A DNA stretch of 64,000 bases, taken from the NCBI GenBank assembly GCA_021648125.1, contig JAKITK010000002.1:1-64000 (forward strand), given 5' to 3'. The notes beneath the pieces are model-generated. The model ran no database searches. It worked only from the letters and a program-made list of their open reading frames with translations, and was not told the origin of the DNA. Of the stretch, positions 63,266-64,000 are shown one piece after another. Source of the stretch: Lysobacterales bacterium (GTDB lineage Bacteria; Pseudomonadota; Gammaproteobacteria; Xanthomonadales; SZUA-36). The translations under genes were made by a program, and so were the position numbers. The stretch's first letter is position 1. Each line of letters starts with the position of its first letter.

Positions 63266-64000
63266 CTAGTTAGTTGAATACCACACACCTCGACCTTTTC
63301 CGTGCATAACCAGGTGACCCTTGCTGATAAGGTTACGGAAATGTTCTTTGAGTGTGTTTCGACTGATACCCGTTAGTATTATTATCTCGCCTATAGTTAC
63401 CCGACCATACCCCCGCGCTTGTTCAAGGATTTGAACAGAAAGCTCTGGTAGTGAGGTAAGCAGTAGCCTTTCACGGTCAATTTTTTTACCCAGAATGGTT
63501 ACCTGCTGATGCAGGGATCTTAAAAAGAACAGCACCCAGGGCTGCCAGTCAGGTTTATCAGTTCTGATACTACCCTGAGTTTGCCTTAAACACAGGTAAT
63601 AACTTTCTTTGTTTTGCTCTATGATGTTTTCTAATGATGAATAAGGCACATAGGCATAACCTGAACGCAAAAGCAAAAGTGATGTTAACACCCGACTAAG
63701 CCGGCCGTTACCATCCTGGAATGGATGTATTTCAAGAAAGACAACAATGAAGATAGCGGTCACAATTAACGGGTGCAGGCTGTTGCTTGCAAGACTATCC
63801 TGAGTCCAGGCTACAAGTTCTTCCATTAACATTGGTGTATCAAAAGCTGTGGCCGTTTCAAAAACGATTCCTATCTGCTTTCCATTTTCATCAAAGGCAA
63901 CGACATTGTTAGAACTTGTTTTGTAATGGCCACGATGGCTTTCATCTTTTGAACTGTAGATCAGCAGATCTCGGTGGAGCTGTTTGATATGGTTTTCTGT
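63266..64000 (-). CDS. Fic family protein (5' end outside window)
   Basis: The last 244 residues are present and the frame is open to the window edge, so the N-terminus lies beyond it. The Fic motif IHPFQDGNGRLSR is complete (HPFxxGNGRxxR), so the protein should be able to AMPylate or otherwise modify targets. A C-terminal winged helix follows (GYGRVTIGEIIILTGISRNTLKEHF, HLVMHGKGRGVWYS). An N-terminal inhibitory helix cannot be seen in the part available. The 135 bp between it and comM contain no gene. Confidence 0.9.
   Translation of the reverse strand, partial: TENHIKQLHRDLLIYSSKDESHRGHYKTSSNNVVAFDENGKQIGIVFETATAFDTPMLMEELVAWTQDSLASNSLHPLIVTAIFIVVFLEIHPFQDGNGRLSRVLTSLLLLRSGYAYVPYSSLENIIEQNKESYYLCLRQTQGSIRTDKPDWQPWVLFFLRSLHQQVTILGKKIDRERLLLTSLPELSVQILEQARGYGRVTIGEIIILTGISRNTLKEHFRNLISKGHLVMHGKGRGVWYSTN

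Overview
The window looks like a chromosomal segment of a gammaproteobacterium, most likely a marine or aquatic Cellvibrionales/Pseudomonadales-type organism. The basis is the conserved core gene order (trkH-trkA-ntrX ... ntrY-DUF4390-rsmB-fmt-def, lysM-dprA-smg-topA-tsaC-hemF, polA, rpmB-rpmG-mutM, algC, tamA-tamB, an algR-type regulator and comM) and protein sequences close to those families. No rRNA, tRNA or CRISPR array was seen. The taxonomic call is inference from gene content only.

Layout. (1) 1-10.3 kb is an accessory, AT-rich, scarred region. It holds an RHS-repeat fragment, a secreted protein with a C-terminal FADGFE motif, a divergent AraC regulator/aldehyde dehydrogenase pair bracketed by nested direct repeats, hypothetical secreted and membrane proteins, a truncated XRE/ImmA-type gene between 92-bp repeats, a frameshifted lipoprotein gene, and a two-gene RloA/RloB-like ATPase plus putative nuclease island. 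That island lies between perfect 78-bp copies of the 3' end of trkH. (2) 10.3-32.6 kb is core: potassium uptake (trkH, trkA), an NtrY/NtrX two-component pair split by an inward-facing oligopeptide ABC transporter operon, rsmB-fmt-def (translation), and lysM, dprA, smg, topA, tsaC, hemF. (3) 32.6-33.3 kb is a repeat-rich spacer. (4) 33.3-48.9 kb is mostly core: polA, an orphan TRAP small permease, a small metal-associated cluster (DUF2933, DUF5676, YHS, Met-rich protein), an alpha/beta hydrolase, hemB-aroE, mutM, rpmG-rpmB, radC, dut, a membrane-anchored algC and a pseudouridine synthase. (5) 48.9-53.4 kb is a second accessory region: a secreted protein, a RAYT transposase stub, a decayed BrnT/CopG toxin-antitoxin module, REP/MITE-like hairpins and an FG-GAP repeat protein bracketed by 37-bp direct repeats. 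(6) 53.4-64 kb is core again: rhodanese, tamB-tamA, a LytTR response regulator with a broken kinase, comM, and a Fic protein running off the right edge.

Common thread. One family of short palindromic motifs (core GAATGGCAC / GTGCCATTC, often with GGACAGAC, plus the ATCGGGTGCCTGTCCT motif) was found only in the two accessory regions and sits at nearly every gene-remnant boundary. Together with the RAYT stub, this suggests that REP-type elements and recombination between short repeats shaped these loci. The strongest candidate for a new or under-described system is the RloA/RloB-like pair in its trkH-duplicating island. Second is the FADGFE-tailed secreted protein family, whose motif also occurs as a stub just upstream of the FG-GAP gene.
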